Numbered from the stretch's first letter, positions 46,289 through 56,800 are shown. The stretch is 64,000 nucleotides of DNA from Arthrobacter sp. UKPF54-2 (GCF_007858535.1 NZ_CP040174.1:2418001-2482000), one strand, 5' to 3'. Program-made: numbers and translations. The notes: generated from the letters alone by a model not told the origin.

Positions 46289-46950
46289 GCGGCGCCCCCA
46301 CAGCGGACCGGCAGCCCCGCCCGGTGCTCGTCCTTGCCACACACAACCAGGGCAAGCTGCGGGAGTTGCGGGAGCTGCTGCGCGGGCAGCTGCCCGGGCT
46401 CGACGTCGACACACAGGTGGTGGACGCCGGCGCCGTCGGGGCCCCCGACGTCGTCGAAACCGGGGTGACGTTCGCGGAGAACTCGCTGCTCAAGGCCCGG
46501 GCGGTGGCGGAGGCGACCGGCCTCGTCGCGATCGCCGACGACTCCGGCCTGGCCGTGGACGTCCTCGGCGGCGCGCCCGGGATCTTCTCCGCCCGTTGGG
46601 CCGGACGGCACGGGGACGAGGCCGCGAACCTGCGGCTGCTGCTGGACCAGCTCTCCGACGTGCCGGACGGATACCGCGGCGCTGCCTTTGTCTGCGCCGC
46701 GGCGCTGGCAGTGCCCGCACAGCACGGCGGGCAGGCCCGCGAGGTGGTCGAGTACGGCCAGCTGGAAGGCACGCTGCTGCGTGAACCGCGCGGCGCCGGC
46801 GGCTTCGGCTACGACCCGGTGCTCCAGCCGAGCGGACTGGACCGCAGCTGCGCCGAACTGAGCGCCGAAGAGAAAAACGCCATCAGCCACCGCGGCCACG
46901 CCTTCCGGGCGCTGCTGCCGGCCATCGTCGAGGCGCTGGCGGGCAGGTAG
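46285..46950 (+). CDS. rdgB: XTP/dITP diphosphatase (RdgB/HAM1)
   Basis: Removes non-canonical purine nucleotides from the pool. 221 residues: [60 protein letters not shown] and [13 protein letters not shown]. The GTG start overlaps the rph stop (GTGA). A strong bidirectional terminator follows. Confidence 0.95.
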   Translation: MSGAPTADRQPRPVLVLATHNQGKLRELRELLRGQLPGLDVDTQVVDAGAVGAPDVVETGVTFAENSLLKARAVAEATGLVAIADDSGLAVDVLGGAPGIFSARWAGRHGDEAANLRLLLDQLSDVPDGYRGAAFVCAAALAVPAQHGGQAREVVEYGQLEGTLLREPRGAGGFGYDPVLQPSGLDRSCAELSAEEKNAISHRGHAFRALLPAIVEALAGR

Positions 46951-46966
46951 TCCCGGCCGCCGGATC

Positions 46967-47006
46967 AAAAAAGGATGGCGCCCCGCCTGGGGCGCCATCC
47001 TTTTTT
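46967..47006. terminator. Bidirectional intrinsic terminator
   Basis: AAAAAA, a perfect 12-bp stem GGATGGCGCCCC / GGGGCGCCATCC with a 4-nt loop, then TTTTTT. It lies between convergent rdgB and the DedA gene and serves both. Confidence 0.93.
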
Positions 47007-47035
47007 CGGGGAGTGAATGCCTTCCCGGACCGAAT

Positions 47036-47818
47036 TTAAGGCGTCTTGCGCTCTTCCTCGGGCTCGTGCTCCTCGATGAACTCCTCGACGACGTCGGTGC
47101 CGTACTTCGCCGCCTGGCGCTTGGCGATGAAACCGCGGACCACTTCGATGCCGATCGGGATGACGGAGAGCAGGACGATCGCGATGAAGATGATGTCCAG
47201 GTTGTTGCGCACCCACGGCACACTGTCGCCCAGCAGGTAGCCAAGCAGGGTGACGCCGCCGCCCCAGAGCACGGCGCCGATCACGTTGTAGAGGAAGAAC
47301 TTGCGCTTGCTCATCTGGGCCACGCCGACGATCACCGGCACAAAGGTCCGGATGATGGGGACGAAGCGGGCCAGGATCAGCGCCTTGCCGCCGTGCTTTT
47401 CGAAGAACGCGTGGGCGCTCTCCACGTTTTCGCGCTTGAACAGCTTGGAGTCGGGCTTGTTGAAGATGGCGGGACCGGCCTTGGAACCGATCAGGTAGCC
47501 GGTCTGGTTGCCGATGATCGCCGAAACGATGATCAGCGCGGCAAACGCCCAGATGTTGAACTTGATGGTGTCCGTCGCGACGAGCAGCCCGGCCGTGAAG
47601 AGCATCGAATCGCCCGGCAGGAAGAAGCCGATCAGCAGGCCGGTTTCGGCGAAAATGATGCCGCAGACCAGGAGCACAACCCACGGCGCCAGGGCCGGGT
47701 CGGCCAGGAAGACCTGGGGATTGAGCCAGTCGGGCAGGAGCGAGGACAGATGCGGCTGGACCGGTCCGGCGCCCGCGAGCGTGGTCACGGCGGCGTCGTG
47801 CAGCGTATAAAGGTTCAC
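47036..47818 (-). CDS. DedA family membrane protein
   Basis: A 260-residue member of the DedA/VTT superfamily, proteins implicated in undecaprenyl-phosphate and other lipid recycling and in membrane homeostasis. Conserved pieces: FFLPGDSMLFTAGLL, GNQTGYLIGSKAG, FFEKHGGKALILARFVPIIRTFVPVIVGVAQM (the re-entrant R-F-x-P motif) and YNVIGAVLWGGGVTLLGYLLG. The C-terminal 20 residues are highly charged. GTG 47818 is 6 bp after TACCCT on the minus strand. It is divergent from the exonuclease gene, with only 52 bp between starts. Confidence 0.9.
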   Translation of the reverse strand: MNLYTLHDAAVTTLAGAGPVQPHLSSLLPDWLNPQVFLADPALAPWVVLLVCGIIFAETGLLIGFFLPGDSMLFTAGLLVATDTIKFNIWAFAALIIVSAIIGNQTGYLIGSKAGPAIFNKPDSKLFKRENVESAHAFFEKHGGKALILARFVPIIRTFVPVIVGVAQMSKRKFFLYNVIGAVLWGGGVTLLGYLLGDSVPWVRNNLDIIFIAIVLLSVIPIGIEVVRGFIAKRQAAKYGTDVVEEFIEEHEPEEERKTP

Positions 47819-47870
47819 CTATCTAGGGTACTTGACGGGTCCGGGCCCGGAGCGGCGCTAAAGTTGGAGC

Positions 47871-48884
47871 GTGGGTTTGGACTTTACGGCGATCGACTTC
47901 GAGACCGCGAACGGCTTCCGCGGCTCGCCGTGCGCCGTGGGCCTGAGCAAGGTGCGCGGCGGCGTCGTCGTGGAGGAAGCCTCCTGGCTGATGCGACCGC
48001 CCGCCAACCACGATGCCTTTGACCACCACAACGTCCGGATCCACGGGATCCGGCCCGAGCAGGTGGCCGGCCTGCCCCGCTTCGGTGAGCTCTTCCCGGA
48101 GATCGGCGCGTTCATCGGCGATGACGTGCTGGCCGCCCACAACGCCGCGTTCGACCTGGGCGTGATCCGGTCCGGCCTGGAGGTGTCCGGGCTGCCCGGC
48201 CCCGCCTATGACTACGTCTGCACCGTGATGCTGTCCCGGCGCTGCTACTCGCTGGTGTCCAACTCACTGCCCTACGCCGCCGCGGAGGCCGGGGTCCCGC
48301 TGCTGAACCACCACGACGCCGCCGAGGATGCGCGCGCCTGCGCCGGCATCCTGATCGACATCGCCGCCCGCAACGGCGCCGCCAGCATCGCCGAGCTCTA
48401 CCTCTCGCTGGGGCTGGCCTTGTCCCGCCAGCCGGCCTTTGACCCGCGCTGCGACCCGCTCTCCAAGGCCACCCGGTCGGCGCTTGGGGCGCTGGCCGCC
48501 GGCCAGGGACCGCTCGCGGCCGCCCGCCCGTTCCGGCCGGGCTGGCCGGAGGAGGGGGAGAACCCGGAACCCAATGCCGAGGCCGAACCGGGCCATCCGC
48601 TGTTCGGGCAGACCGTGGTGTTCACCGGGGAACTGGCGATTCCGAGACCTGAGGCAAAGCTGCGTTCGGCCGAGCTCGGCGCCCGGCCCGAGAGCCGCGT
48701 CACCGCCCGCACCACGGTCCTGGTGGTGGGGGACGGTTTTGTCGCGGCGGACCTGCGCTCGGGCCGGCTGACCGGCAAGGCGCGCCGGGTGCTTGAACTG
48801 CATGAACGCGGCCAGCGGATCGAGGTGGTCTCCGAGGGGGAGTTCCTGCAGATGGTGGGCGGCCACGTGGCCGCGGCCAGCTGA
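47871..48884 (+). CDS. DEDDh 3'-5' exonuclease with BRCT-like C-terminus
   Basis: 337 residues. Exonuclease motifs: ExoI TAIDFETANG, ExoII AAHNAAFDLGVI, ExoIII HHDAAEDARACA, as in the epsilon proofreading family. After a linker, residues 240-330 (GQTVVFTGELAIPRPEAK, SRVTARTTVLVVGDGF) look like a BRCT domain, as in NAD-dependent ligase. It could act in repair or in a poorly known nucleotide-end processing step. GTG 47871 is 6 bp after TAAAGT. Confidence 0.88.
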   Translation: MGLDFTAIDFETANGFRGSPCAVGLSKVRGGVVVEEASWLMRPPANHDAFDHHNVRIHGIRPEQVAGLPRFGELFPEIGAFIGDDVLAAHNAAFDLGVIRSGLEVSGLPGPAYDYVCTVMLSRRCYSLVSNSLPYAAAEAGVPLLNHHDAAEDARACAGILIDIAARNGAASIAELYLSLGLALSRQPAFDPRCDPLSKATRSALGALAAGQGPLAAARPFRPGWPEEGENPEPNAEAEPGHPLFGQTVVFTGELAIPRPEAKLRSAELGARPESRVTARTTVLVVGDGFVAADLRSGRLTGKARRVLELHERGQRIEVVSEGEFLQMVGGHVAAAS

Positions 48885-48946
48885 GCCGGGGTCACACGGC
48901 GCAACAATCATTTCGTCCCGGCCCGGGCCGCTTCTAGCCTTGACTG

Positions 48947-49528
48947 ATGAGCAAACTGATCTCGGCACAGGCCCGCACCGCGGAAAACGGCGCCGCACCG
49001 GCCCGCGCCGCACAGGCGCCCGCCGCCGGCCCGCTGGGCGGAGTGGACTGGGGCAAGGTGTTTGCCTTCCCGAATCCGGTGAACGAGTACTCTGCGCGGA
49101 TCACCGCGGCCCTCGTGGTGCTGCTCTCCCTCGCGACGCTCCTGACCGGTTTCGGCTGGGGGCTGGCGGTGATCGCGGCGGGCTTCTGGCTGCGTGTGCT
49201 GTTCGGCCCGCGGATCTCGCCCTTCGGCATCCTCTCGGTCAAGGTCCTGACGCCGTGGCTGGGCAAAAAGCGCCTGGTCCCCGGGCCGCCGAAGCGCTTT
49301 GCCCAGGGCATCGGCGCGGCGCTGTCCACCACGGCCGCCGTCCTCCTTGCCGCCGGCATCTCCCCGGCCGCCTGGATCCTGCTCGCGGCCCTGATCGTGG
49401 CCGCGTCCCTGGAGGCCTTCGCCGGGTTCTGCCTCGGCTGCGCGATCTTCGGGATGCTGCAGCGCCGCGGACTCATCCCCGAGGATGTCTGCGAAGCCTG
49501 CAACAACATTTCGCTTAGGCGCCCGTAA
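48947..49528 (+). CDS. DUF4395 family membrane protein
   Basis: A 193-residue membrane protein with about four helices. VNEYSARITAALVV, GPRISPFGILSVKVLTPWL and EAFAGFCLGCAIFG are the DUF4395 hallmarks; the CxxC in the last helix plus EDVCEACNN give two close pairs of cysteines. Related genes often lie near thioredoxins or sulfurtransferases, so a redox or sulfur role is suspected but not shown. ATG 48947 is 6 bp after TAGCCT. The 3' end overlaps the convergent ADP-ribosylglycohydrolase gene by 14 bp. Confidence 0.85.
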   Translation: MSKLISAQARTAENGAAPARAAQAPAAGPLGGVDWGKVFAFPNPVNEYSARITAALVVLLSLATLLTGFGWGLAVIAAGFWLRVLFGPRISPFGILSVKVLTPWLGKKRLVPGPPKRFAQGIGAALSTTAAVLLAAGISPAAWILLAALIVAASLEAFAGFCLGCAIFGMLQRRGLIPEDVCEACNNISLRRP

Positions 49529-50657
49529 CCGCCGCCAGCCGCGCGGCCATGCCGCGGATCACCTCGGGCGCCTCAAGGGCCGTCAGCCAGTCCGCCGGCA
49601 GGCACTCCTCGCCGTAGTACGCGCCCAGGATGTTGCCCGCGATCGAGGCGGTGGAATCGCTGTCACCGCTGTGGTTCACGGCCACCGCGATCGCCGCCCG
49701 GAAGTGCTCCTCCGGCCCGGCGGCAGCCGCCGTCTCCGTTCCCGGGGCGGTGGCCAGCACCGCGTAAAGGCCGACGGCGAGGGCCTCCTCGGCCACCCAG
49801 CCCTCGCCCAGTTCCCGGACGAGCTCCTCGGCGCCCAGTAGCCCGCCGTCGCCGGTTGTGCCAGCGGCAAGGCGGAGGGACGCCTCCAGCCGCTCCAGCA
49901 GCGCCGGATCGGGTTCCTCGCCCCGGGGCAGCCGGCCGGCCTGCAGCCGGGACAGCGCGGCGCCGGCTGCCTCGTGCAGGGCGGCGCCGTTGGCCAGGGA
50001 ATGGATCAGCAGGCTGAACGCGCCGGCGCTCTGCCGGGCGGAGGGGTGCCCGTGGGTCAACGATGCGGCGTCCGCGCTGAGTTTGTAGACGGCGTCGGCG
50101 GCGATGTGGGGAATCAGCCCGAACGGCGCCGAACGCATCACCGTGCCGCAGCCCTTGGACTCCGGGTTGACCGGCCGGAACACGGTTCCCATCTCGCCGG
50201 TGGCGAGGCCGCTGAGGCAGGCGTTGCCCGGCGCGCGGCGGTGCCGGAGCACCTCGTGGCCGTCGATCCAGCGCGGCGGCTGGAACGGCGCGGAGTCGGG
50301 AATCGGCACACCCTGGCTGCCGAGCCAGCGCAGGTAGGCGAGCCAGAGGCAGGCATTGGTGTCCGCCGCCACGCCCGAGTTGGCCCACTCGAGCGCCTCC
50401 AGCAGGCCGTCCACCGTATACAGCGTCATCTGCGTGTCGTCAGAGAAGTGACTGCCGCCGTCCAGCGCCGCGAAGTCGCGCAGCCCCTCGGGCCCGAAAG
50501 CGGCGCGGATCGCGTCGATCGTGTCGAATTCCACGGCGTAGCCCAGGGAATCGCCCAGCGCGCCGCCCAGCAGGCAGCCGTGGATGCGGGATTCGTGGGA
50601 GGGGGCGGGGGCCGCCGCGGGGGTCTCGGCGGCGGGGCTGCCGGGCTCAATACTCAT
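49515..50657 (-). CDS. ADP-ribosylglycohydrolase family protein
   Basis: A 380-residue DraG/ARH-like enzyme that cleaves ADP-ribose from a modified substrate. The dinuclear metal motifs are clear: GALGDSLGYAVEF with SDDTQMTL at the N-terminal side and NHSGDSDSTASIAGNILGA at the C-terminal side. No ADP-ribosyltransferase is encoded nearby, so the substrate is unknown. ATG 50657 is 7 bp after TAAATT on the minus strand. Confidence 0.92.
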   Translation of the reverse strand: MSIEPGSPAAETPAAAPAPSHESRIHGCLLGGALGDSLGYAVEFDTIDAIRAAFGPEGLRDFAALDGGSHFSDDTQMTLYTVDGLLEALEWANSGVAADTNACLWLAYLRWLGSQGVPIPDSAPFQPPRWIDGHEVLRHRRAPGNACLSGLATGEMGTVFRPVNPESKGCGTVMRSAPFGLIPHIAADAVYKLSADAASLTHGHPSARQSAGAFSLLIHSLANGAALHEAAGAALSRLQAGRLPRGEEPDPALLERLEASLRLAAGTTGDGGLLGAEELVRELGEGWVAEEALAVGLYAVLATAPGTETAAAAGPEEHFRAAIAVAVNHSGDSDSTASIAGNILGAYYGEECLPADWLTALEAPEVIRGMAARLAAVTGA

Positions 50658-50782
50658 GCCCTCAAATTTACCCCGGGGGACCGTCCGGTCCTCAATGCCC
50701 CGTCCGGTCCCGGTAGGGTGCTGTTGGTGTGGCGGACCAAGGCGCCAGCCGCAGGGACTGCGGACTCAACGAGGGGAGAGGG

Positions 50783-51139
50783 ATGCGCGAACCAGCGTGG
50801 CGGAAGGCCGGCAGCACGCCTGACTACAGGTTTTCGCTGGCCAATGAGCGGACCTTCCTGGCCTGGATCAGGACCTCGCTGGCGCTGATCGCCGGGGCGC
50901 TCGCCATTGACCAGCTTGCCCCGAACATCGCGCCGGGTCCCGTTCGGATCATCATCTGCGTTGTGCTGGCGCTGATCGGGGCGGGGCTGGCGGCGCTTTC
51001 CTACCGGCGCTGGGGGCTGATGGAGGCGGCTATGCGGAACAACCGGGAGCTGCCGTTCTCCGGTGTCCTGTTGGTGATGACGGTGGGGGTGGCCGCCGCG
51101 GCGTTCATCCTGGCCGGCCTGATCCTGCTGGCCCGGTGA
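50783..51139 (+). CDS. DUF202 family membrane protein (first)
   Basis: A 118-residue protein with three helices and the DUF202 N-terminal signature DYRFSLANERTFLAWIRTSLALIAGALAI. Related to YidH. I use ATG 50783, which follows GGGGAGAGGG; a GTG at 50729 in frame with a TAGGGT box nearby is the alternative and would add 18 residues. It overlaps the second DUF202 gene by 4 nt. Function unknown. Confidence 0.85.
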   Translation: MREPAWRKAGSTPDYRFSLANERTFLAWIRTSLALIAGALAIDQLAPNIAPGPVRIIICVVLALIGAGLAALSYRRWGLMEAAMRNNRELPFSGVLLVMTVGVAAAAFILAGLILLAR

Positions 51140-51486
51140 ACCCTCCGGCGCACGTCCCGGCGCACCGCGATCCCGGGCTCCAGCCGGAGCGCACCTCCCT
51201 GGCCTGGCGGCGCACCCTGCTGGCGCTCGTCGTCGTGGACCTCCTGGTCTGGCGGAGCTGGGTGCGCGCCGGAACTGTCCCGCCGCCCTCCGGGGTCGAC
51301 CTTACGGGGCTGAGCGCCCTCACGGCGATGGCCGCCACCGCCGTGCTGGCCGGCGTTGTGTTCGTCCGGGGCCGGGAGCTGCGCCGGGGCTCTGCGGCAC
51401 CCCCGGCGCTCCTGATGCGGTACGCTGCCGCCGCTGTCATCGCGCTGGCCGGGAGCACGGTCGCCGCGCTGGCGCTGGGCCGCTAA
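51136..51486 (+). CDS. DUF202 family membrane protein (second)
   Basis: A 116-residue partner of the previous protein: GLQPERTSLAWRRTLLALVVVDLLVW at the N-terminus and two further helices. GTG 51136 overlaps the preceding stop (GTGA). Two different DUF202 subtypes side by side, coupled by overlapping codons, suggest a heteromeric membrane complex; this is inference. Confidence 0.85.
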   Translation: MNPPAHVPAHRDPGLQPERTSLAWRRTLLALVVVDLLVWRSWVRAGTVPPPSGVDLTGLSALTAMAATAVLAGVVFVRGRELRRGSAAPPALLMRYAAAAVIALAGSTVAALALGR

Positions 51487-51564
51487 GCTCGGACCCAGCC
51501 AACGTCCAGACTCCGCTGGCAGACTGCTGGCGGCCCCAGACCCCAAGCGAAGGATTCCGAGAAC

Positions 51565-52530
51565 ATGACCATGCCTGTGCCAGCCTCCGGGCCCGACGGC
51601 GCGCAGCCGTTCACCGTCCTCGACGACCGGCAGCCCGGCCTCCCCGCCCGGCTCGCCGCCGAGGCGCTCGGGACCCTGTTCGTCGTGGCCGTGGGCCTGG
51701 GCGTGCCGCTGTTCGCCGTACCGCAGTACAACCCGATGTCCGCGTCGTTGGCGGCCGGCCTGGCCCTCACCGCGGCCATGCTTGCTTTCGGTTACCTCTC
51801 CGGCGGCCACTACAACCCCGCCGTGACGCTGGGGAACCTGATCGCGGGGCGGATCCGGCCGGTCGAGGCCGCCGCCTACCTCGGGGCGCAGTTGGCAGGG
51901 GCCCTGCTGGGCGCGCTGACGCTGTTTGGCATCCTGCGCACCGTCCCAAAGCTCAACGGAACCCGCGCGGCCTTCGACACCGTGGCGGCCGGCTTTGACG
52001 CACGCTCGGTCATCCAGGCCCCGATGCCCGGCGTGCTGCTGGTCGAGGTTCTCGGCGCCGCGCTGCTTGTGGCGGTCTACCTTGGCACCACCGCGGGGCG
52101 CAACCCGGCCAGGGCTGCCGCGCCGTTCGCCGTCGGCCTGAGCATGGCCGTGCTGCTGCAGCTGGGCCAGAGCATCGGGAACGCCCCGTTCAACCCGGCC
52201 CGCGCGACGGCGTCCGCGCTGTTCAGCAGCCCCGACGCCCTGGGCCAGCTCTGGCTCTTCTGGGTGGCGCCGCTAGTCGGTGCCGCGGTGGCCGGCCTCG
52301 TGTTCCGTGGTTTTGCCCACACCTCCGCGCCGGCAGCTGCCGGTGTTGCGGCACCGGACGAGCGCGGCGCTGTCGCCGACGGCGACGACGTCGGTGACCT
52401 TGACGACCCGGCTGACCTTGGGAATCGCGGCGACACGGCGCCTGCCGCCCCGGCCCGAACGCACACTCCGGCCCCGGCGAAGGCCCCGGCCGACGAGGCC
52501 CGCGACTTCTTCGACAGGCCCACCCCGTAA
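51565..52530 (+). CDS. MIP family aquaporin/glycerol channel
   Basis: A 321-residue channel. Both half-helix motifs are intact: GGHYNPAVTLGNL and APFNPARATASALF (two NPA boxes), within six membrane helices. The residue pattern favours a water channel over a glycerol facilitator, but this is a soft call. After the last helix there is a roughly 65-residue Ala/Asp/Pro-rich hydrophilic tail, longer than usual. ATG 51565 follows GAAGGA. Confidence 0.9.
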   Translation: MTMPVPASGPDGAQPFTVLDDRQPGLPARLAAEALGTLFVVAVGLGVPLFAVPQYNPMSASLAAGLALTAAMLAFGYLSGGHYNPAVTLGNLIAGRIRPVEAAAYLGAQLAGALLGALTLFGILRTVPKLNGTRAAFDTVAAGFDARSVIQAPMPGVLLVEVLGAALLVAVYLGTTAGRNPARAAAPFAVGLSMAVLLQLGQSIGNAPFNPARATASALFSSPDALGQLWLFWVAPLVGAAVAGLVFRGFAHTSAPAAAGVAAPDERGAVADGDDVGDLDDPADLGNRGDTAPAAPARTHTPAPAKAPADEARDFFDRPTP

Positions 52531-52595
52531 CGTGCGCCACCTCCGGCGCCGGGCCGCTGCGCAGTAGTGTCGGTGGCAGCCGCTAGCGTAGTGGC

Positions 52596-53801
52596 ATGCG
52601 GTTATTGCACACCTCGGACTGGCATTTGGGCCGGTCATTCCACGGCGTCGGGATGCTTGACGCCCAGCGCGCCTTCGTCGACCAGCTCGTCGGCGTCGTC
52701 CGCGAACAATCGGTCGACGTCGTCCTGATTGCGGGCGACGTCTACGACCGTGCGCTGCCCGGCGTCGACGTCGTCGGCCTGCTCGACGACGCGCTGGTGC
52801 GGCTGAGCGGAGCCGGGGCGAAGGTGGTGCTGACCAGCGGGAACCACGACTCGGCCATCCGGCTCGGCTTTGCGTCCCGGCTGCTCGAACGCGGGGGAGT
52901 GCACCTGCGCACCCGGCTCGCCGAACTGGACACGCCGCTGCTCCTGCCACTGGCTGAGGACGCAGGCTCCAATGACGCCGGGTCCAATGACGCAGGCTCC
53001 GGGCCCGTGCTCGCCATCTACGGCATCCCCTGGCTGGAGCCGCGGCTGGTCGCCGCGCAGCTGGGCGTCGAGACCGCCAGCCACTTTGAGGTCACCCGCG
53101 CCGCCACCGGGCTGATCCGCGCCGATCTCGCGGCCCGGGCCCAGACCCGGACCGTGCATTCCGTGGTGCTGGCCCACACCTTCGCCAGCGGCGGCATCAG
53201 CTCGGACAGCGAACGTGACCTCAGCATCGGCGGGGTCGGCGCCGTGCCGCTGGATCTCTTCGACGGCTTCAGTTACACCGCCCTGGGCCACCTGCACGGC
53301 CGGCAGACGCTCTCGCCCACGGTCCGCTACTCCGGCTCGCCGCTGGCCTACTCGTTCTCGGAGGCGCAGCACCAGAAGGGCGGTTGGCTGATCGACGTCG
53401 ACGCCACCGGCGTCACCGCTGTCACCGAGGTGCTCTGGGAAGCCCCGCGCCAGCTCGCCGTGCTGCGCGGCACCCTGGCGGAGCTGCTCGCCGCCGAGGA
53501 GTTCGGCTGGGCCGAGGGCGCCTACTGCCAGGTCACACTGACCGACGCGCAGCGCCCGGCCCAGGCGATGGAACAGCTGCGCGCGCGGTTCCCCGACACC
53601 CTCGTCCTGGGCTTCGACCCCCAAGGGGGCGAGGCCACCGCCAAGACCAGCTACAGCAGCAGGCTGGCCCAGGCCGGCGACGACCTCTCGATTTGCTGCG
53701 GCTTTCTGGAGCACGTCCGGGGCCGGAGCGCCGACGACGCCGAAACGGCCGTCCTGGCCGAAGCGCTCGAAGCCGTCCGACTGGAAGGGGTGTCCCGGTG
53801 A
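52596..53801 (+). CDS. sbcD: Exonuclease subunit SbcD
   Basis: Mre11-type nuclease subunit of SbcCD, which opens hairpins and trims ends. 401 residues. Metal motifs: LHTSDWHLGRSFHG, LIAGDVYDRALPG, TSGNHDSAIRL, and AHTFASGG; the first strand starts at the very N-terminus, confirming ATG 52596. That ATG lies 6 bp after TAGCGT. A short Asn/Asp/Ser repeat (SNDAG three times, around residue 128) is a local oddity. The TGA overlaps the sbcC GTG by 3 nt. Confidence 0.94.
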   Translation: MRLLHTSDWHLGRSFHGVGMLDAQRAFVDQLVGVVREQSVDVVLIAGDVYDRALPGVDVVGLLDDALVRLSGAGAKVVLTSGNHDSAIRLGFASRLLERGGVHLRTRLAELDTPLLLPLAEDAGSNDAGSNDAGSGPVLAIYGIPWLEPRLVAAQLGVETASHFEVTRAATGLIRADLAARAQTRTVHSVVLAHTFASGGISSDSERDLSIGGVGAVPLDLFDGFSYTALGHLHGRQTLSPTVRYSGSPLAYSFSEAQHQKGGWLIDVDATGVTAVTEVLWEAPRQLAVLRGTLAELLAAEEFGWAEGAYCQVTLTDAQRPAQAMEQLRARFPDTLVLGFDPQGGEATAKTSYSSRLAQAGDDLSICCGFLEHVRGRSADDAETAVLAEALEAVRLEGVSR

Positions 53802-56800
53802 GGATCCACCGTCTGGAAATTTCCGCGTTCGGCCCCTTCGCCGGCACCGAGGTCATCGACTTTGACCGGCTCTCGGCGCACGGGCTGTTCCTGCTCAACG
53901 GCGCCACCGGGGCCGGGAAAACGAGCGTCCTGGACGCCATCTGCTTCGCCCTCTACGGCTCGGTCCCCGGCGCTCGGCAGGAGGGCAAGCGGCTGCGCAG
54001 CGACCATGCCGACGCCGCCGCCGAGCCGCGCGTGACCTGCGAGTTCTCCGCCAAGGGCCGCCACTTCGAAGTTTCGCGGACGCCGGCCTGGAACAAGCCC
54101 AGCGCCCGGGGCAAGAACGGGTTCACCGAGCAGAAGGCCAACACCCTGCTGCGCGAGCGGGTGGACGGCACATGGCTGGATAAGTCCGGCCGCAACGACG
54201 AGGCGGGGGCGGAGATCACCGCCCTGCTGGGCATGGACCGGGACCAGTTCACCAGGGTGGTGATGCTGCCGCAGGGGGACTTCGCGGCCTTCCTGCGCTC
54301 CAAGGCCTCCGACCGGCTGGACCTGCTCCAGAGCCTCTTCGGCACCGAGCGCTTCGAGTCGGTGGAACAGGAACTGGCGCGGCGGGCGGCGGCGGCCCGC
54401 GCCGAAGTGGAGAGCCTCAACAACCAGCTGATGCTCCTGCTGGCCCAGGCGGAGACCGAAACGGCGGGCCTCGGCCTCGCGCTGGACGGGGCCCCGGGCC
54501 GGGACGACGCCGACGGCCTGCTGGCCTGGCTCGGGGAAGCTGCCGCTGCTGCGGCCGGCGAACGGCAGGCCGCGGCGGCCGACGCCGAACGGCGCGGCGT
54601 CGAACTCGCCGCCCGGCTCGAGGGCATGGCGGCGCGCGCCGAGCGGCAGGCCAAACTCGCTGCGGCCCTACAGCGCCGGGCCGACGCTGACGCGGCAGCC
54701 CCCGGGCTGCGTGAGGCGGCGGAACGGCTGCAACGGCACCGGAAGGCCGAGGTCCTCGGAGGCCAGCTGCAGGCAGTGGACAGCGCCGAAGCGGCAGAGG
54801 AGGGCGCCGAGCTGGCCGCCGCCGCTGCGGCCTCGGAGCTGCGGGCCGCGGCCCTCACCGACCCGGAACTGGCGCCGCTGCAGGGTGCCGTGCCGGAGGT
54901 GCCTCCGGGCGACGGCGGGCCGGCCGCCGCTCCGCTCTTCGAGGGCACCGTGCTGCGGAGCGAACTTGGCCGGCTGCGCTCCCTCCGCGCCGTCCTGGAG
55001 GAACGGCTGCCGGACGAGGACCGGCTGGCAGCACTGACCACCCGCGGCGCCGAACTGCAGCTCAGCCTGGACCGGCTGCACACGGCACACCGCTCCGGCG
55101 CCGCGGCCCTGGACACCCTGCGGGCCGAATCCGCGGCCCTCGTGGCGGCCCTGGGGCCGCTGGAGGAACTGGCCGCGGAAGTCCAGCTGCGGACCAAGGA
55201 AGCCGCGGCTGCGGACGAGCTGGTCGCCATCGTGGGCCGCCACGCCGAGGCCGCGGCAAACTGCGCCGGAATCACCGAGCGGCACCGGCTGGCCCGTGAC
55301 ACGTACCAGGACCGCCGGCAGCACTGGCTGGACCTCCGGGAGGAGCGGCTCGCCAACGCCGCGGCGGAACTCGCCGCCCAGCTGCTGCCGGACGAGCCGT
55401 GTCCGGTCTGCGGCAGCGCCGAGCACCCGGCACCGGCGCCGGCCGCGGCCTCCGCCCTGGCCATCGCCGAAGCCGAGCAGACCGCGCAGGAGGACGCGGA
55501 CGCGGCCGAGGCGGTGCTGGCGGCGCTCGAACACGAACTCGGCGATGCCCAGCAGAGCCTGGCCGTGCTGGCCGCGCAGGGCGGTGACACCGCGCCCGGC
55601 GTAGCCCGCAGCGACGCCGCCCTGGCCCGGGACCGTGCGGCCGAAGCCACCCGCGCCGCGGCGGAACTCGCCGCCACCCGGGCGCGGCGGGACGAGCTGG
55701 ACGACGAGATCACGGCCGCGGAGCATGGCCAGACGGAGGCCGCCGCCGGGCTCGCCCAGACCGAAGCCACGCTCAGCGGGGTCCGCGCTCAGGCCGACGA
55801 ACTTGAGGCGGCACTCGCGGGCCTGCGCTCCGGGCACCCGAGTCTTGGGACGCGCCTGAGCGCGGTCCGCGGCGCCACGGCCCTGCTTGAGCGCGCCGAC
55901 GCCGCCGCGGGCAGCCTCGAACAGGCCCGGGCGCGGACCGCGGAGGCCCGCGCGCAGCTGGAGCAGGCCCTCCCGGCCGCCGGCTTTGAGTCCGCCGCCG
56001 CCGCGCGTTCGGTGCTGCTCCCGGCCCCCGACGCCGCCGGCCTGGAAGCCGCCATTCGCGCCGGGCAGGACGAGGCCGCCCGGCTCGAGGAACTCTTTGC
56101 CGGGGAGGAACTCTCCCTGGCCGCCCGCGAACAGGCGGCGGACGGCCCCGTGGACCCGGCCGTTCTCGCCGCGCTCCGCCAGGACACCGCCGCGGCGGCG
56201 CGCACCACGCGGGAGTCCGTGCTGGCGGCCGGGCTGGCCGGGAACTCGGTGCGGGCGCTCGGCCGGATTGCCGCCGACTACGCGGAACAAGCCGCTGCCG
56301 GCCGGGAGCCCCGGGAACGCGCTGCGCTGTGGACCGCCGTCGCCGAAGCCGCCCGCGGCGGCGGCGACAACACCTACCGCATGAGCCTGAACAGCTACGT
56401 CCTGGCCGCCCGGCTCGAACAGGTGGCGGCCGCGGCCTCGGACCGGCTGATCGGCATGAGCGACGGCCGGTACACCCTGCAGCACACCGACGCGCTGGCG
56501 GCCCGCCGGCAGAAGTCCGGACTCGGCCTGGAAGTCGTGGACCAGTGGACCGGCCAGCGCCGGGACACCGCCACGCTCTCCGGCGGGGAGTCCTTTATGG
56601 CCTCGCTGGCGTTGGCCCTGGGCCTCGCGGACGTGGTGCAGATGGAATCCGGCGGGGTGGACATCGAGACGCTCTTTGTCGACGAGGGCTTCGGCAGCCT
56701 GGACGAGCAGTCCCTGGAGCAGGTGATGGACGCCCTGGAGGGGCTCCGCGACGGCGGCCGGGTGGTGGGCCTGGTGAGCCACGTAGCGGAGATGAAACAG

